DNA of 64,000 nt from Karalla daura. Lineage: Eukaryota; Chordata; Actinopteri; Chaetodontiformes; Leiognathidae. Positions 25,416 through 37,399 of this stretch are shown here, piece by piece. The position numbers and the translations under genes were made by a program. The notes under the pieces were generated by a model. That model worked only from the letters and a program-made list of their open reading frames with translations, ran no database searches and was not told the origin of the DNA. The DNA is taken from contig CM055205.1 in the NCBI GenBank assembly GCA_029224185.1, forward strand, positions 7,627,688 to 7,691,687, read 5' to 3'. Each line of letters starts with the position of its first letter. Position 1 is the stretch's first letter.

Positions 25416-25929
25416 CAAGCAGCATCCTTGTCAGCAGCCGTGCTGAGCTAGCACCGAATTCATGGTCAGGGAGTTGAGTTGAGTAGGAGTAAAAATGAAA
25501 ACACGAAACCTTGGAAATGATCGAAAAAGAAAAGAGAAAACAAGGTGCTTCAGGCAGCAGTAGAAAGAAAGTTTCCAGCACTTTGTACTCTCTCCTTCCA
25601 TTAAACATTCAGGAGAAACTGAATAAGACAAAACCAGGAGAGTTCAAAACACTCGCATACTGTATGGTATCATCTGGATGCTCCCATGTGAAGCCTACAG
25701 GCTTACAGGCCTACAACTTTACACACAGAGTATTCCAGTTTAACAATATGCAACCATCCTCTTAGTTTGGTAACTTTAGCACTTCGCCGCCATCAGACAT
25801 TTTTGCATTTGACTGTTGGGCCATTTTAATGAATTTATAATAAATGATATCATTATTCTCCAACTCAATCCTTATGAGCTCCTTCCTCACACCTCAGGGT
25901 CTCTCGATTTTTCTGTTATTAGCTGAAAT

Positions 25930-26395
25930 CTCATCTTTAAATCTTTCCATCCAGAGATCCGTCTTCGCTCTTCCCTTTCTGTAGCCAAAATGCCTATTTG
26001 CATCTCCCCGTGTCTGTCTGTGTTTCTCATTAGCTGTATTCATATTTCTCTATCTCTCCCCTTATCTCGCCATTGTTCTTGTTAATCCTCTCAATCGCTG
26101 TCTTGATCCATCTCCATCCAATATTCATCCGTCTTCCTATTGCCTTCTTTCCCTGTCTTTCCCCCTGTCTCTTTCTCACTCTCTATTTTCTGTTGTGTCC
26201 CCTAATTGGTTTTCTTCCCTTCCAGCCAGTCAGTTCTTCATTAAATCATCTGTCATCATCTGGGTTTGCTCTGTCATCTGTCTCTCCCTCAGCTAACATC
26301 TCCCCCTCTGTCTCCTCTCTCGTCTGTCTATCTGCCTCTTCCACTCATCCTCCGTCCTGTCTCTCTCTCTCACTCATGTCTTCATGGGTAGTTCT
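25930..26395. repeat. Pyrimidine-rich tract
   Basis: Over 450 bases are rich in C and T on the + strand. The 110-residue + strand frame at 26073-26405 is Leu/Ser/Pro-rich because of this and is not supported as a gene. Confidence 0.6.
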
Positions 26396-26399
26396 CAGG

Positions 26400-29300
26400 A
26401 TTTAGTGACAGCCGGACGATAGAAACCTCGTCTGAAATCTTCAACTAATGCGTCTCTATACATAGATGAAAAAGCCCCTTAGTTGATGCCGTTACATTTC
26501 TTTGCATGTGGCCATGCAAGAGAAGCAAAAGAAACCCATGAAACCTGAGTTGAAAACTCGGCGTAATTTTTAAGAATATTCAAATTGCACACGACCCAAA
26601 TACTTTGACGTAATTTAAAGTGTGATTTCACTTGTATTCCAGCAGATAAAGGTTCGACAATAGTCATTCAAGAGGGTCCACAAAAGCGGCATCTACAGCA
26701 CCGCTTATAATCATGATGCAGTTGAGAATGGAGACGGTAATCACAGGCACCACAGACATCACTTTATTTTGCCGTTTTGCTCTTATTCTGCTGCCTCTTA
26801 TTCGGGCCAATGAAACACAAACTGAATGAGACTCTCCAAGTCATCATTGACACAACGCTTTGCCTCTCCTCTCCACACTCCTGGTCTCGCCTTTCAATCC
26901 GTTTCTCCTTGTCTCCAGTTCAGTTTTGTTGAACCCAAGTAGGTTTTAAAGTCAATGAGACATCTAAGAAAAGCCTGCCCTTACAGTAGCTTTTTTTCAG
27001 CTCCTTGTACTCTTCACAATATGGTCGCTACCGAGACGATTTTGTCCGATTTTATACGGGTCATTTCGCACACAGCGCAGGTTATAAATATTTGACAGTT
27101 TTTTTAGAGATAACTGAAAGATCTTGGACGTATTTCAAAATGTTACCGCTGATTACATGGTAAATTAGACACCACCACCTACGGGTTCACAAACTCATTA
27201 GCTTATCATCAGAGCTTTTAAAAATCCACCAGAACACCCTTGACCCTTGGTCGAGGTTTACAGTTTCCCCTCATCAATCTCTGACACGCCTTTGCAACAG
27301 TTAGACACAGTTAGACTGGCAGAACTGCAAAGATCTGTATTCTACTCCTGTTCGTACATCCATCCATCCATTACACTCACTGCTTTGTCGTATGACAGAG
27401 AAAAACCCACGCACGCACAATGTTACAAAACATGCAAACCCCCTCAGAAATGTTCTCAGTCCAGCCGGGGCCCCTCTTACTGCCATGGTGCTACTCACTG
27501 AACCACCATGTGGCCTCGATGGTCCAGTGTGTGGCAGACACCGAGCTCTCACTTCTCGTGACATCTCTTGCGTGTCGGCTATATAGTAATGGCAGACACC
27601 TTATTGTTGTTTGGCACTTGCAACATAAGTTATTCCCACTATTGACTGGCATTTGCATCACAAGTATTGATTATGGAAAGCAAAAAACCAAGACATGACA
27701 TGTGCCGAGAAGGGGCGAGCTGGTTCCATAATGGTTCGTAGGCGAGATCAAGCTGCTGACATTTCCTTAGCGATATTGATCTGCATTTCTCCATCCATAA
27801 ATTGATTATGTAGGGCTAAATGTCAACTAGATATAGACTGGCATACTGATTGGTCTTTACAGGCTGTGGTTTATCTGTGTCAAGGTATATCCCTGTGTCT
27901 GTTCACGCCATAGATGAGCTGTCAGAAACTCTTTGGAAGTGGCCATTTTAAGTTGTCTCATAGGCATTCTTGAGAGACATCATCGGACCGGTGGCGTTTT
28001 ACTATCAAATTCTCTGTGACACTACCTCATTACTGCAACTGCTGACATGCGTCTAATAATTTCCATTTTAGAGAGACATTTCACTTAAATTTGATGTAAA
28101 GACGTAGGAATGAGGCCAGATTGGATCTCTAATCCACACTTTTTGGAATAAGCACCACATTACCTAGCCTTTCAGGGAGGCCTAAGAATTTTCATGAGCT
28201 TAACATTTGTCATTGATCATTAATTCATAATGTTTCTATAGATCTTACACACTCTCCAGCCCCAGCTCGTAAGTCAAACCTACTCTGGCTTTGTTGTAAC
28301 TCACTTAGTGGTTAGAGGTGGTGTTAATCGTGCTGCAGGGGCTTCGCAGACGATGCTGTGTGCGGTGCACAAACGCCTCACCGGTTCTAGCCAGGTGCAC
28401 CTCATAAAGCAGCGACCGCATACACTGTGGAGGGAGGGGCGGGAACAGTGGAGCAAATCTGAGAGACAAGAGTGGGATTTATTTCATCAGGGCTGCGAGG
28501 CGTCACACGCGGGATGCGGCTATTTGTTTAAGACGTCAGAGATGGCATTCAGCACTCACCAGCAGCCCAAGCCTCTACCTCACACAGTCCCGTACACACT
28601 AATAAACTACATCCAGCTTGGCAGACACATGTGCTGCAACCGCAGGTGAGACACAAGCAGATACGGGGAGATGGGCACAGACAAGTACTGAGGCAGGGAA
28701 AGATGGGGAGAGAACATTAGAGGTAATACCTCATTCATTCACTCATCATTCATACCCTTCATTTGTGTTACAGCTGATTATTTAAAAACTCTGTTGATCA
28801 CCAAATAAGGAAACAAGGACGGCAGACTCATCCATCTCAATGCAGCTGCAGAGCGAGACAGAATCTCCTCCCTATTTATCACCTCTTTGGTTTCTCCAAA
28901 ACCACGCCTGTGTCCGTCCATCTCATTAGCCTTCCCCTTTGATTAACATTTAGTTTAACAAGCTCCGTCACCTTCTTTGACCTTCATCTAATTACACATT
29001 TTAAGTAATTCTTTCTTTCTGTTGTGGCTCGATAATGATTCGGTGGACGGGCCTCTGAACACTGATTATCCACCATCTCCAAGGCCACTGCGCTGTGCTT
29101 GATTAGCATCTGACAAGGCGGGCCAGCGGCAGCGCCTTAATGTTACTCTGTCGGGGTAAACGCGAGGTATGACATCGTGTTTAATGCGAGTTAAGATGGG
29201 GTCAGATATTAGCCAATACTGAGAAGTACAGTCAGAGTGAGAGCGTGGAATAATCAGGTTACATTTGCTCTGTAATCTCAGTGTCTTTCAGTGCGATAGA

Positions 29301-31010
29301 GTCAAAACTCTACTGAAAGATCCATCTATCAATCAATGCCGTGTCTCTGTGCGTCTAATTCTGGTGATCTAGCATTAAATCACTCTTCTGCTCTAATTGG
29401 TCTAAATGTTGGGCTGTTAGTTGACTGGCAGACAGCGTCTGTTCTTTGATTTGTGGACAGATGGTGGGAGGAGCTGAAGGTCAGCATGCCTGCTAGTTGT
29501 GTGAGGGTGTGTGTGTGTGTCCGTGTGTGTGCTCTAAACGCTATGACTGTCGCTCCGTGTAGCACTGGCAAACAGAGGGCAGCAGCCTATATGTTTGCAA
29601 CAGGTTTTTAACCATTGATCGGAAAATGTGGTGGGGAATGTAAAGGCAAACGGAAGGAAAAGGGGAAGTTATGGGGCAGCCGCACAGATGAGTCATACCG
29701 AGTTGAATGCGGCTTCTCCGCTATAAATGTGGTCTGAGTGTCATCACTTTTCTGAGTTTTCAAAGCAGAGTTAGGCAAGAGAGCTCCGGTGGCACAGAAC
29801 AGTTGGCACCCGAACACCTGGGGACAAGTCCGACAACAACCCGACACCGGCCACGAGTTGAAAGAATCTGAACAGGGTGGATGGAAATCTCTGGAAGCGA
29901 GAATTCAGTCAATGGCTCAGACAGTCTCTGACTTATGGAAAGCTGCCGTTTATGATATGACAGCGGTGGGATGGCTCAATGCTCCATTCCATGTCAAGTG
30001 TAGAGAGACTAATGCTCATGGGAAAGACTAATGGCATGCACTACGATTTATTCCCCATCCAGATGGGTTTACAGTTGGTTAAAAGGTTTCCCTCTGCCCA
30101 CATGTCAGCTGCATGGTCACATAGCAGCCAAATAATATGAGGCTGTTTTACAAGACCAGATGGTGCAGAAACTGTTCTCTTGATGCATCATTTTCCACAC
30201 ACAGCACTAAATCAACTCAAAGATAATTTCCTGGACAACTTGATTAAGTCCCACATCTTCCCTGGAGGTTCCAGAGGTAGATTTCTTTTTCATTCGCTTC
30301 AGTGAACCTTTGGCCACCCTTGAAGAACAGGTCAATATCCTGTCTGCGCACACAGTCCGGGACTTACACATCATCAAAGACACATGGTGGCCTTCTCGTC
30401 TTGTTTTTGGGGAGATAAAATGAAGCATACGCGGCAAATTGGCAGACTAATTGAGGCAGAACTGTTCTGCACTCCCAAGCAAAAGAGATTTTGTGAAGGA
30501 GATCAGGGGAACAGCAGAATTCAGCACATGCCTCTGATGGAGGGCTGCGCTTCAAAGAAAAGCCAAAGCATCTGTCGTTTTTCTCCAAAAACTGCTCATC
30601 ATTTTGAGATGTATCCAGGTGGAAGCTCGGATCACAAAAGCTGCAGAGCGTGGAGGGTTAGGATTGTCTGCTAAACCTTGGACATTGACATACTATTTTT
30701 GACTTCTGCTTCCTAAAGGTGCTCAGTGTTGCCGCATGGCCACAAATCAGTGCACAGTCATGAAAACCCCAAATCAGATCACTCCATTAGCTTAAACTGA
30801 ACTATTCTGTCCCTAAAACAGAACAAATGTCAACCGTAGCTGTGTCAGATCAGCCACATTTATTTTTCAAAGAGGGTTGTTTTTTCCGGGGCATTAGATC
30901 AAAAACTGATTAATCAGTTTCAGTGTGAAGGGCACCTAAATCAGAGTGATCGCAGTCTCACTCACATTTTTGTGTTTTCACATTTCACACTCTTATGCCA
31001 ATAATGACTT
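26400..31010. other. csmd3: Intron stretch, mostly unique
   Basis: No exon or RNA gene is supported. A short GT run lies at 29508-29531. The segment 28970-29200 has several TAAT sites but nothing decisive. Confidence 0.5.
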
Positions 31011-31020
31011 TCAAAAGCTG

Positions 31021-31146
31021 CATCCATTATCTTATCCACTTAGTACCCACCAGTGGAGGAAGCCAGAATACCACTCACACACAAAAAGGCCTTAGCCTGG
31101 GATCAGAACCAGGGATGCTTTTTATGTGACACAACTAGCCACTGAT
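31021..31146 (-). repeat. tRNA-like SINE-type repeat fragment (head part), reversed
   Basis: GTGGAGGAAGCCAGAATACC, ACAAAAAGGCCTTAGCCTGG, then GATCAGAACCAGGGATGC and ACAACTAGCCACTGA match the reverse of the head of the family, including a degenerate B-box. Confidence 0.6.
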
Positions 31147-31689
31147 CCTGGATGCTAGTGCTGGATTCTGCTCATATCACCAGGAATCCCAGGACCTGAT
31201 TTGTGGAACAGATAAGATTTAAGATCATGTTCTTGGGACTTGATGCATCGCACTTTGACTGGATGAAAAAGATGACACTGAGCAAGGCAATGTTGTCCAT
31301 GCATTCCGGTGCATGGCACAGCTATAGTGGAGGCAATGTGTCAAGCAGAGCCTCAGACAGGGAGGAAATTTATTAAAAATTAATTCTGCATCATTTATGT
31401 GCATGTGTTCCAGCAGTCATGCTCCTGTCTGTTCAGTCATTCATGGCAGGTAAACCGAGATATTAAAGGTATGGATGGAGTGATGAGTGAAAAAGAGGAG
31501 CATAGCTATATATATTCAGCTTTACAGCATATGGGGGGCAAAGGGTTGATGGATGGGTGGGTGGATGTAGATAAGAGAGCAGAAAGGATGGATGGATGCT
31601 GCCTGAAGACAGAGGAGAGGAGAGGATGATGTAGATGGCCCATAATCCTTAGAGGCTGACAGCACACTGGGTCTTCTGTGATTGAGGTC

Positions 31690-31736
31690 TGTGTGTGTGT
31701 GTGTGTGTGTATGTGTGTGTGTGTGTGTGTGTGTGT
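31690..31736. repeat. (GT)n microsatellite
   Basis: About 47 bases of GT with one A interruption. Confidence 0.9.
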
Positions 31737-31779
31737 ACGAATCAGATAGTGATAGCGATCTGCCTATCAAAGTGATGCA

Positions 31780-32417
31780 GGAAAGAGATGGAGTTATGGG
31801 ACAGAAGGAAGAGGAAGAGTGTGGAAAAAACGGTGAGCGAGGTAAAAAAGAAGAGAGAAGGAGATGAGGCCAGAAAAGCCATTAAACAAAAAATCAATCA
31901 GCAGAAGGAGAAAGGGGGAAGAGAGAGAGGGAGAGAGAGAGAGAGAGAGAGAGACAGGCAGAGAGAGTGAGATCTTAAAGGAAGACGCAGCGAGACAGAG
32001 AAGGATAAAGAGGGAATCCTCAGATGACTGCGATATTGATGACAGCACAGTGGGGAAGAGAGGGTGAACGGATGGGAGAGAGGGAGACAGGATAAGGAGG
32101 CTAAGAACGAGTGATCAAAGCACCCTGGGCTATGAGAGAGAAGGAGCGAGGGAGGGTGAGATGGGGAGAGTTTGGAAGGGGGTGGGGGGTGGGGGTGATG
32201 AGGCAGAGGAGCGGTGGTGGAAGAAGAGGCAGGGATGAATGAGGGGAGAGAGAAGGAAGCACGGAGCTGGGAACAGGGGGTGGTAGGATGAGGAGAGGAG
32301 GAGATGTGCTGTTTTACTATGAAAATAATCTTGATGCAGAAATGGTTAGAGGAGCTGCGTATCAAGCTGAGACCAGCGGGGAGGAGAAGAACAGTGGTGC
32401 AGCGGCAACCAAACCAA

Positions 32418-32451
<34 letters not shown>

Positions 32452-32480
32452 GGAGGGACAGACAGGCCAAAAAAAGGGCA
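31780..32480. repeat. Long purine-rich (A/G) tract
   Basis: About 700 bases are dominated by A and G on the + strand, with GA runs near 31925-31953 and 32420-32450. The 209-residue minus-strand frame at 31898-32527 (Ser/Leu/Pro) is the mirror of this bias and not a gene. Confidence 0.8.
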
Positions 32481-32609
32481 CACCGGCTCACTGATGTGAT
32501 AAGAAATGAAGGCAACAGGGCCAACACTACCTCTCTTTTTCCCTCAGTCTCGCTCTCTCACACATACACTGAATCACACTCAACACAGCACATATATTTC
32601 CTGCTCCAC

Positions 32610-32612
<3 letters not shown>

Positions 32613-32684
<72 letters not shown>

Positions 32685-32724
32685 TTCTCTCTCTCTCTTT
32701 CTCTTTCTCTCACACACAAAGAGA
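32613..32724. repeat. (CT)n-(CA)n compound microsatellite
   Basis: A CT run of about 65 bases, then imperfect CT with TTT interruptions to 32710, then a short CA run. Confidence 0.9.
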
Positions 32725-33169
32725 CACACACTCTGCCCCCTCCTGTGGGTCAGTGCGCTGGGGCATAAGCACAAGTTCAGCCTCCCCAGGTTGCCATCTA
32801 AAATAAAAGCCGAGAACAGAACAGAGCCGAACAGTGCAGCCAGATAGCAAAACCCTCACTTAGGTATAGGGTTTACTCGAGTTGGCCCCCATGATGAGAT
32901 CTGAAAGAGGACTTTTCCCCTTGTGCTCTTTTATCTTCTTGTCTCCCGAATCTCTCGCATGTAATGTCAGACAAACACATTTGTTGTTGTGTATCTTATA
33001 AAGGCGTTTGACACTAGTTTGAGAAAGTTTCTTTGGGGCTACTTTTGTCTATGTGAACTTCTGTGGAAGGAACAGAGTGCTTGACAAATGAATCTAATAG
33101 ATCTGTTCATTTCTTTTTGACGGAGCTCACACAGCATTTTTTGCTGTATACTGGGTGTTGGTTTACAGA

Positions 33170-33290
33170 CAGTGGCAATCCATCGACTCATTATCTCACC
33201 AGCTTTTTCACCAGAGTCTGCTGGAGCCTGTCTCCAGTGTATTTAGAGTGAAGGCAGGGACCACATTCACTCTCACACTCAAACTTGAGG
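33170..33290 (-). repeat. SINE-type repeat fragment (tail part), reversed
   Basis: AGTGGCAATCCATCGACTCA and CTGGAGCCTGTCTCCAGTG, then ACATTCACTCTCACACTCAA, match the reversed tail of the tRNA-like family. Strongly diverged. Confidence 0.5.
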
Positions 33291-33313
33291 GAAGCGCTCA
33301 GGAGAAGTGCATT

Positions 33314-33532
33314 CAGGTGGTGGATTGATCCCTACGTACATGTCAAAGTGGGCAAGATGCTCAACCTTCTGGTGTTGTGTGTGAATGGTTAAAGCCGCTG
33401 GTAAGGCAGATTAGACCGTGTGAGGTATCCTCGGCCGCTGGTGTATGAATGGGGGTCAATGGGTGAATGTGGCTTGAGTGTGGAAGCGCTTTGAGTGGAC
33501 ATGAATGGCTCTGGTCATTTTACATGTGAGTT
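33314..33532 (+). repeat. Teleost interspersed repeat (AAAGCGCTTTGAGTGG family)
   Basis: TCAAAGTGGGCAAGATGCTC, then GGTGTATGAATGGGGGTCAA and GAAGCGCTTTGAGTGGAC. These landmarks match a repeat I know from many teleost genomes. The same family is reversed at 8291. Confidence 0.75.
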
Positions 33533-33969
33533 TAACCTTGACACTCTAAGCAGACGGCAGTCACCTCACTGCCACCTCGCTGCCATGCAGAATAAGTCCT
33601 CTTCGCTTTTTTTCTCCATTTTGTGGCCACCACCATTCATGTCATGAACACGGCCGCATTGACCTCCATGCTCTTTAGTTACCATCCAGAGACAAGTTAA
33701 AATACTTATTGGATTTAAAGATTTGCGCTATAAGCTGATCGGACTCGTGTATGATTAAAATGTAGTTCTTTGACCTGCTGTATCTTTCCAAAACCAAGAT
33801 AACCATTGATTAATTACACTGTGCAAGCTGCTGGACGTTTGAGAATCATCAGAGGAGCAACTCTCTGAATCGCAGAGTGGCCGGCCGCGACCCGCTTTAC
33901 TGGCAATAGCGGCATATTCATCTGGTTTTATAAGGCGGCTGTAAAACGGGGGAAGAGCAGGGACCAGAA

Positions 33970-34250
33970 ATTGATGCGGAGTGGAGGCGGCGCCATTAAA
34001 CACTGTCACGCAGGTGTCCCGTGGTGATTGATGGGCCGGCGGTGAGCGGCGCGACACAGGAAGCCCGCCGGTGTCCGCGGTCACGCCCGACATGTGCACG
34101 CGTCACAGAAGGCGACCGGCGCCGGCTACAGGTCCGAGCACTCCTGGCCCTCCCCGCTGTGAACACGCAGCAAATGTCGCTCTTCATTAGCGCCGCTGTA
34201 GCTGAAGGGCCCGGCGCAGGTCCTCGGAGCGTCACATGACTCCTAAAATG
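33970..34250. other. Compact CpG island
   Basis: Very GC-rich, with about 27 CpG in 34021-34250 by hand count. There is no TATA box, no recognisable exon and no known domain in the frames on either strand. It lies deep in the intron, about 3 kb upstream of the CUB2 exon. Confidence 0.6.
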
Positions 34251-34599
34251 AATATGTGGCCTCCTTAACAAGGCGTTAGTACCCCCCCCCATCCCTATCT
34301 GTGTCCACACCGGCTTATTTATAACCAAACACGCTTTTGCAACGCTGCAGGGCACAGTCATGGATTTTGAGGGACGAGGCGTAACACATCCTGGCTGAAA
34401 ACCTTCAATCCTACAATGTGACAATCAATCAAAATTATCAAATATTCTGTTGGATCATTCTGGTTTTTTTTTGTTTTTGTTTTTTTCTTGTACATTTCCA
34501 CTTCATTAATAAGAGTCGCGCGCCGGCGCACCTTGAGGCTATTTCACCTGTCTGTCAAGTGTCACCGTCACATCAATAAGCTGCTGGAGGGCTGGGAGA

Positions 34600-34650
34600 A
34601 GTGTGTGTGTGTGCGTGTGCGTGTGTGTGTGTGTGTGGTTGGGTGTGTGT
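34600..34650. repeat. (GT)n microsatellite, imperfect
   Basis: A GT run with several interruptions, then a short alternating GC run. Confidence 0.8.
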
Positions 34651-34772
34651 GCGCGCGCATGCAAGTGCGTGTCCACTAGTGCTCGTGGACGTCATGTTGT
34701 CATGATAAACCTGTGACAGCTGTCATCCTGCACGCAGCTCGCTCTCTCCCACAGTGAAGACACTCATTTACT

Positions 34773-34773
<1 letters not shown>

Positions 34774-34843
<70 letters not shown>
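34774..34843. repeat. (CA)n microsatellite
   Basis: A pure CA run of about 70 bases. Confidence 0.95.
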
Positions 34844-34846
<3 letters not shown>

Positions 34847-34976
34847 GTGATGGGGACCCAGCAGGTCTTGGTTTGAGGTGTTGGGTCATTTACACAAATC
34901 TCCTCAACTGTCTGGCTGTGGATTGAGTGTCTGTCTGGATAAATGAATGGTCTGCCTGTCAGTGCGTGCCCTGCTG

Positions 34977-34994
34977 CCTGTCTGTCTGTCTGCC

Positions 34995-35025
<31 letters not shown>

Positions 35026-35040
35026 GTATCTGTCTGTCTG
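34977..35040. repeat. (TCTG)n tetranucleotide microsatellite
   Basis: About sixteen TCTG units with few interruptions. Confidence 0.9.
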
Positions 35041-35904
35041 ACTAACTAACTCTGTGACCTACATAAATCAGATTGAATGAATGAATTGTTAATGATTGAA
35101 CACTGCCTTTCTGTGCTTCATTTTCAATACATCAGCGCCTGCAGTTTGGCATGATACACGTGCTGTCACCAACGTGTCTATGTCGTATCTGAGTCTTGTT
35201 CCAACGACTAATACGTGTATTGTTTCAGACTCCACACTCTGATCTATTGATTAAGCCACAATAAGTCTGATTTCAAATCACTTATTTTGTTTCATTCTGT
35301 TATTGTTTCCTATCTTTGTACCAACCCTCTATTTTAGTCCACTCTATATTTTTGTTTGGCTCCAGTTCTGTTTGTCTCCGTTTGTTCCTGTTAATTTACG
35401 TCCTCCTCCTCGTTATCCTCTGTGTATTTCCTGTCTCTACTCAGTGCACTCTGTTCCGTCCAATTTTTAATATCTTTTCCTAATGTTTCTATTCATTTCT
35501 ATTTGGTTCTCGTCTGTTGCTCGATGTTAGTCCTGGACCACAGTTATTCTGTTTACCCATCCTGTGGGTGGAGTTTGGCTTGGTCCCTACCTTATCTCTG
35601 TCATCTGTACATGCATCCCCCAAGGCAGCACCGCCTGGGTGAGCCCAAAGGATGTGCATGTTCACCTGACAGCGCCTGTCTACACTCTTATAAAGGATGT
35701 GTCTTTTTCGGCTTATCAGCGAGTGCAGTTTAAGGACAACACGTCAGGTGTTTTTTGTTATTCCCGGGTCCTGATGATATCAACACGTGACGGGTCAGAG
35801 GGCAGTACAAATCACGTGTTGTCCCAAACTGCACTCACTGGTTTGGTCACAGAAACGCACGTCTGCTGTAAGAGTGTCTCACATACAGTATTGCCTCTTT
35901 TATG

Positions 35905-36245
35905 TAAAACTATAAATTATACAGGTATAATTTATACCACATTTACGGTTGGACGTGTACGCTCTCAGAAAAAAAGGTTCGACATTGTATCTTCTATCAC
36001 TGGGGCAGTGGACACGTGGACTGAGCTCAGTTTGCTTTTGACAAACACTTCTCTAATTGACACGTGGTTTTGGATTGGGCATGAAGCTCCACTCTTTGCT
36101 GCAGTATTTTGACGAAGCAAACTGAGCCCCGTGCCCTCAAACAGCCAATGCCCCAGTGACACAACAAGGTCCAATGTAGTATGTTTTTTCTCCGTGAGTG
36201 TATCTGTATAAATTATATGTGTATAATTTATGCCGTGTGCACAGC
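35905..36245. mobile_element. Foldback (MITE-like) element with about 130-base inverted arms
   Basis: The left arm (about 35905-36040) and right arm (about 36113-36245) are imperfect inverted copies of each other. Paired landmarks are TATAAATTATAC palindromes at both ends (35911-35936 and 36207-36231), CACTGGGGCA against TGCCCCAGTG, and GCTCAGTTTGCTT against AAGCAAACTGAGC. The CTCTCAGAAAAAAAGGT and CACTGGGGCAGTG words resemble a foldback family I know from other teleosts. It encodes no protein. The frame at 35564-36112 crosses it by chance. Confidence 0.75.
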
Positions 36246-36580
36246 GCAATCCATGTGTCTTTATCTGTTATAAAACAATCAGCACCACTATCAATTGAGA
36301 ATACCACTCTTATCAGATGTGATCAACAATTGGAGAGCACAGGCAAAACTGCCGTCGCATCTGATCTACATGTTCTGGAACTAATTGAACCTCAATTCGA
36401 ACCCGCTGACGCCAAATCAGCCAATTGGGTTGACAACAGTTGACTCGAAAGTTCCTTGGTGGCGATTGGAGGAGACGAGAGCGGAGGTCTGGGATTGGAG
36501 AAAAGGAAACTGTACCTGGATGCTAGAGAGGAGAGGACAGCAGCTCTGAGTGTGACAGGAACTGCAGCTCGACCCCTAAA

Positions 36581-36593
36581 CCCCCCCCCCCCC
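36581..36593. repeat. Poly(C) run of 13
   Basis: A homopolymer run in a C-rich segment. Confidence 0.9.
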
Positions 36594-36639
36594 ACCCCTG
36601 ATTCTAACTGGCCAAAAGCAAACTGCAGCATTCTCTGAA

Positions 36640-37170
36640 ATCTACCCGCTCAGTGGCAGTCGAAGGAGAACTGTTGGTTTATCACAATGTGTACGCTATG
36701 TTTCAAATTTAACATCTGAAGTGTGATGTAAGGGCTCCATATTTTCACAATATGGTCCGCTAATGTGACTCAACAGCTTATGTGTCACGAGACAGTCATC
36801 CATTTCTAACAATCAAGCCACGAAATAACATTAGGAGTGGAGGGCAAAGAGTTTATGTGTAATTCAGAAAAATTAAGGTGATAAAGGAGAAATATCTCGT
36901 AGAGGGAGAGAGGTGGGAGCTGGGCTGGCTGATCTGTAATTTACTTAAGTGGTTTGAGACACAACAATGCTCGCTCCGTTGAGAATTAGATCTGATCTTG
37001 AATATGAGTTAATACATTTTAATTGACCTGGCCTATCTCGCATAGCTGTGAAAGTCGAGACAATTTATCAGGAAAAAAGAGCAAGAAACTGAATTTCAAA
37101 GAAAGTACAAAAAAGTCCGCCCCTCAGTCCCTCCTCCTCTCCCTAACCCAGGTTTTCTATTTGTCACTCT
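36640..37170. other. csmd3: Intron stretch just before the CUB2 exon
   Basis: AT-leaning unique sequence ending in a pyrimidine-rich segment (37120-37180) that serves as the polypyrimidine tract of the exon acceptor. Confidence 0.6.
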
Positions 37171-37184
37171 GATTTGATTGACAG

Positions 37185-37392
37185 CTGAGGACACATGTGG
37201 GGGCACTGTGAGGGGCGGCAGTGGGGTGGTGACCAGTCCCGGTTACCCCGGCAACTATGGTAACCAGGCCGACTGTACTTGGATCCTATTGGCCGAACCG
37301 GGAGACACCATCTCTGTCATCTTTACAGACTTCCAGACAGAGGAGAAGTACGATTACCTGGAAGTGGAGGGATCTGAGCCCCCAACCATCTG
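37185..37392 (+). CDS. csmd3: csmd3 exon: CUB2 domain, N-terminal part
   Basis: This internal exon of 208 nt encodes the first 69 residues of a CUB domain plus two bases of Trp70. The acceptor is ttgacag before 37185 and the donor is a near-consensus gtgagt at 37393. Phase is 1 in and 2 out. The reading starts AEDTCGGTVRGGSG. Counting Ala as 1, the CUB disulfide cysteines are at 5 and 31 (ADCTW), followed by the usual SPGYPGNY turn. FTDFQTEEKYDYLEV carries the acidic residues (Glu53 or Glu54, Asp57) that bind calcium in many CUB domains. The second CUB disulfide is absent, as is usual in CSMD CUBs. EEKYDYLEVEGSEPPTIW matches my recollection of CSMD3 more closely than CSMD1 or CSMD2, which read more like EGYDFLE. 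An open frame runs on a few bases into the intron to a TGA at 37394, which is why the donor was needed to set the end. Confidence 0.92.
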
Positions 37393-37399
37393 GTGAGTC

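Larger units (their letters stand above)
7135..37184 (+). other. csmd3: csmd3 intron between the Sushi exon and the CUB2 exon (30,050 bases)
   Basis: The intron is bounded by the donor gtactg at 7135 and the acceptor ttgacag at 37184, phase 1. Intron size alone is not unusual for CSMD genes, which span very large genomic regions. The contents are microsatellites, copies of two teleost interspersed repeat families, CpG-rich blocks at 12300-14110 and 33970-34250, and a foldback element at 35905-36245. No additional exon could be supported on either strand. Confidence 0.85.

Noticed and set aside
29804..29825. TGGCACCCGAACA, similar to a lysine-tRNA primer-binding site of retroelements
   Set aside because: No flanking long terminal repeat, no gag or pol reading and an imperfect match. 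Most likely coincidence.
31898..32527. 209-codon minus-strand frame
   Set aside because: Leu/Ser/Pro composition is the reverse of a purine tract, with no recognisable protein.
33996..34424. 142-codon minus-strand frame over the CpG island
   Set aside because: Arg/Pro/Ala/Ser-rich translation of GC-rich DNA with no domain and no splice support.
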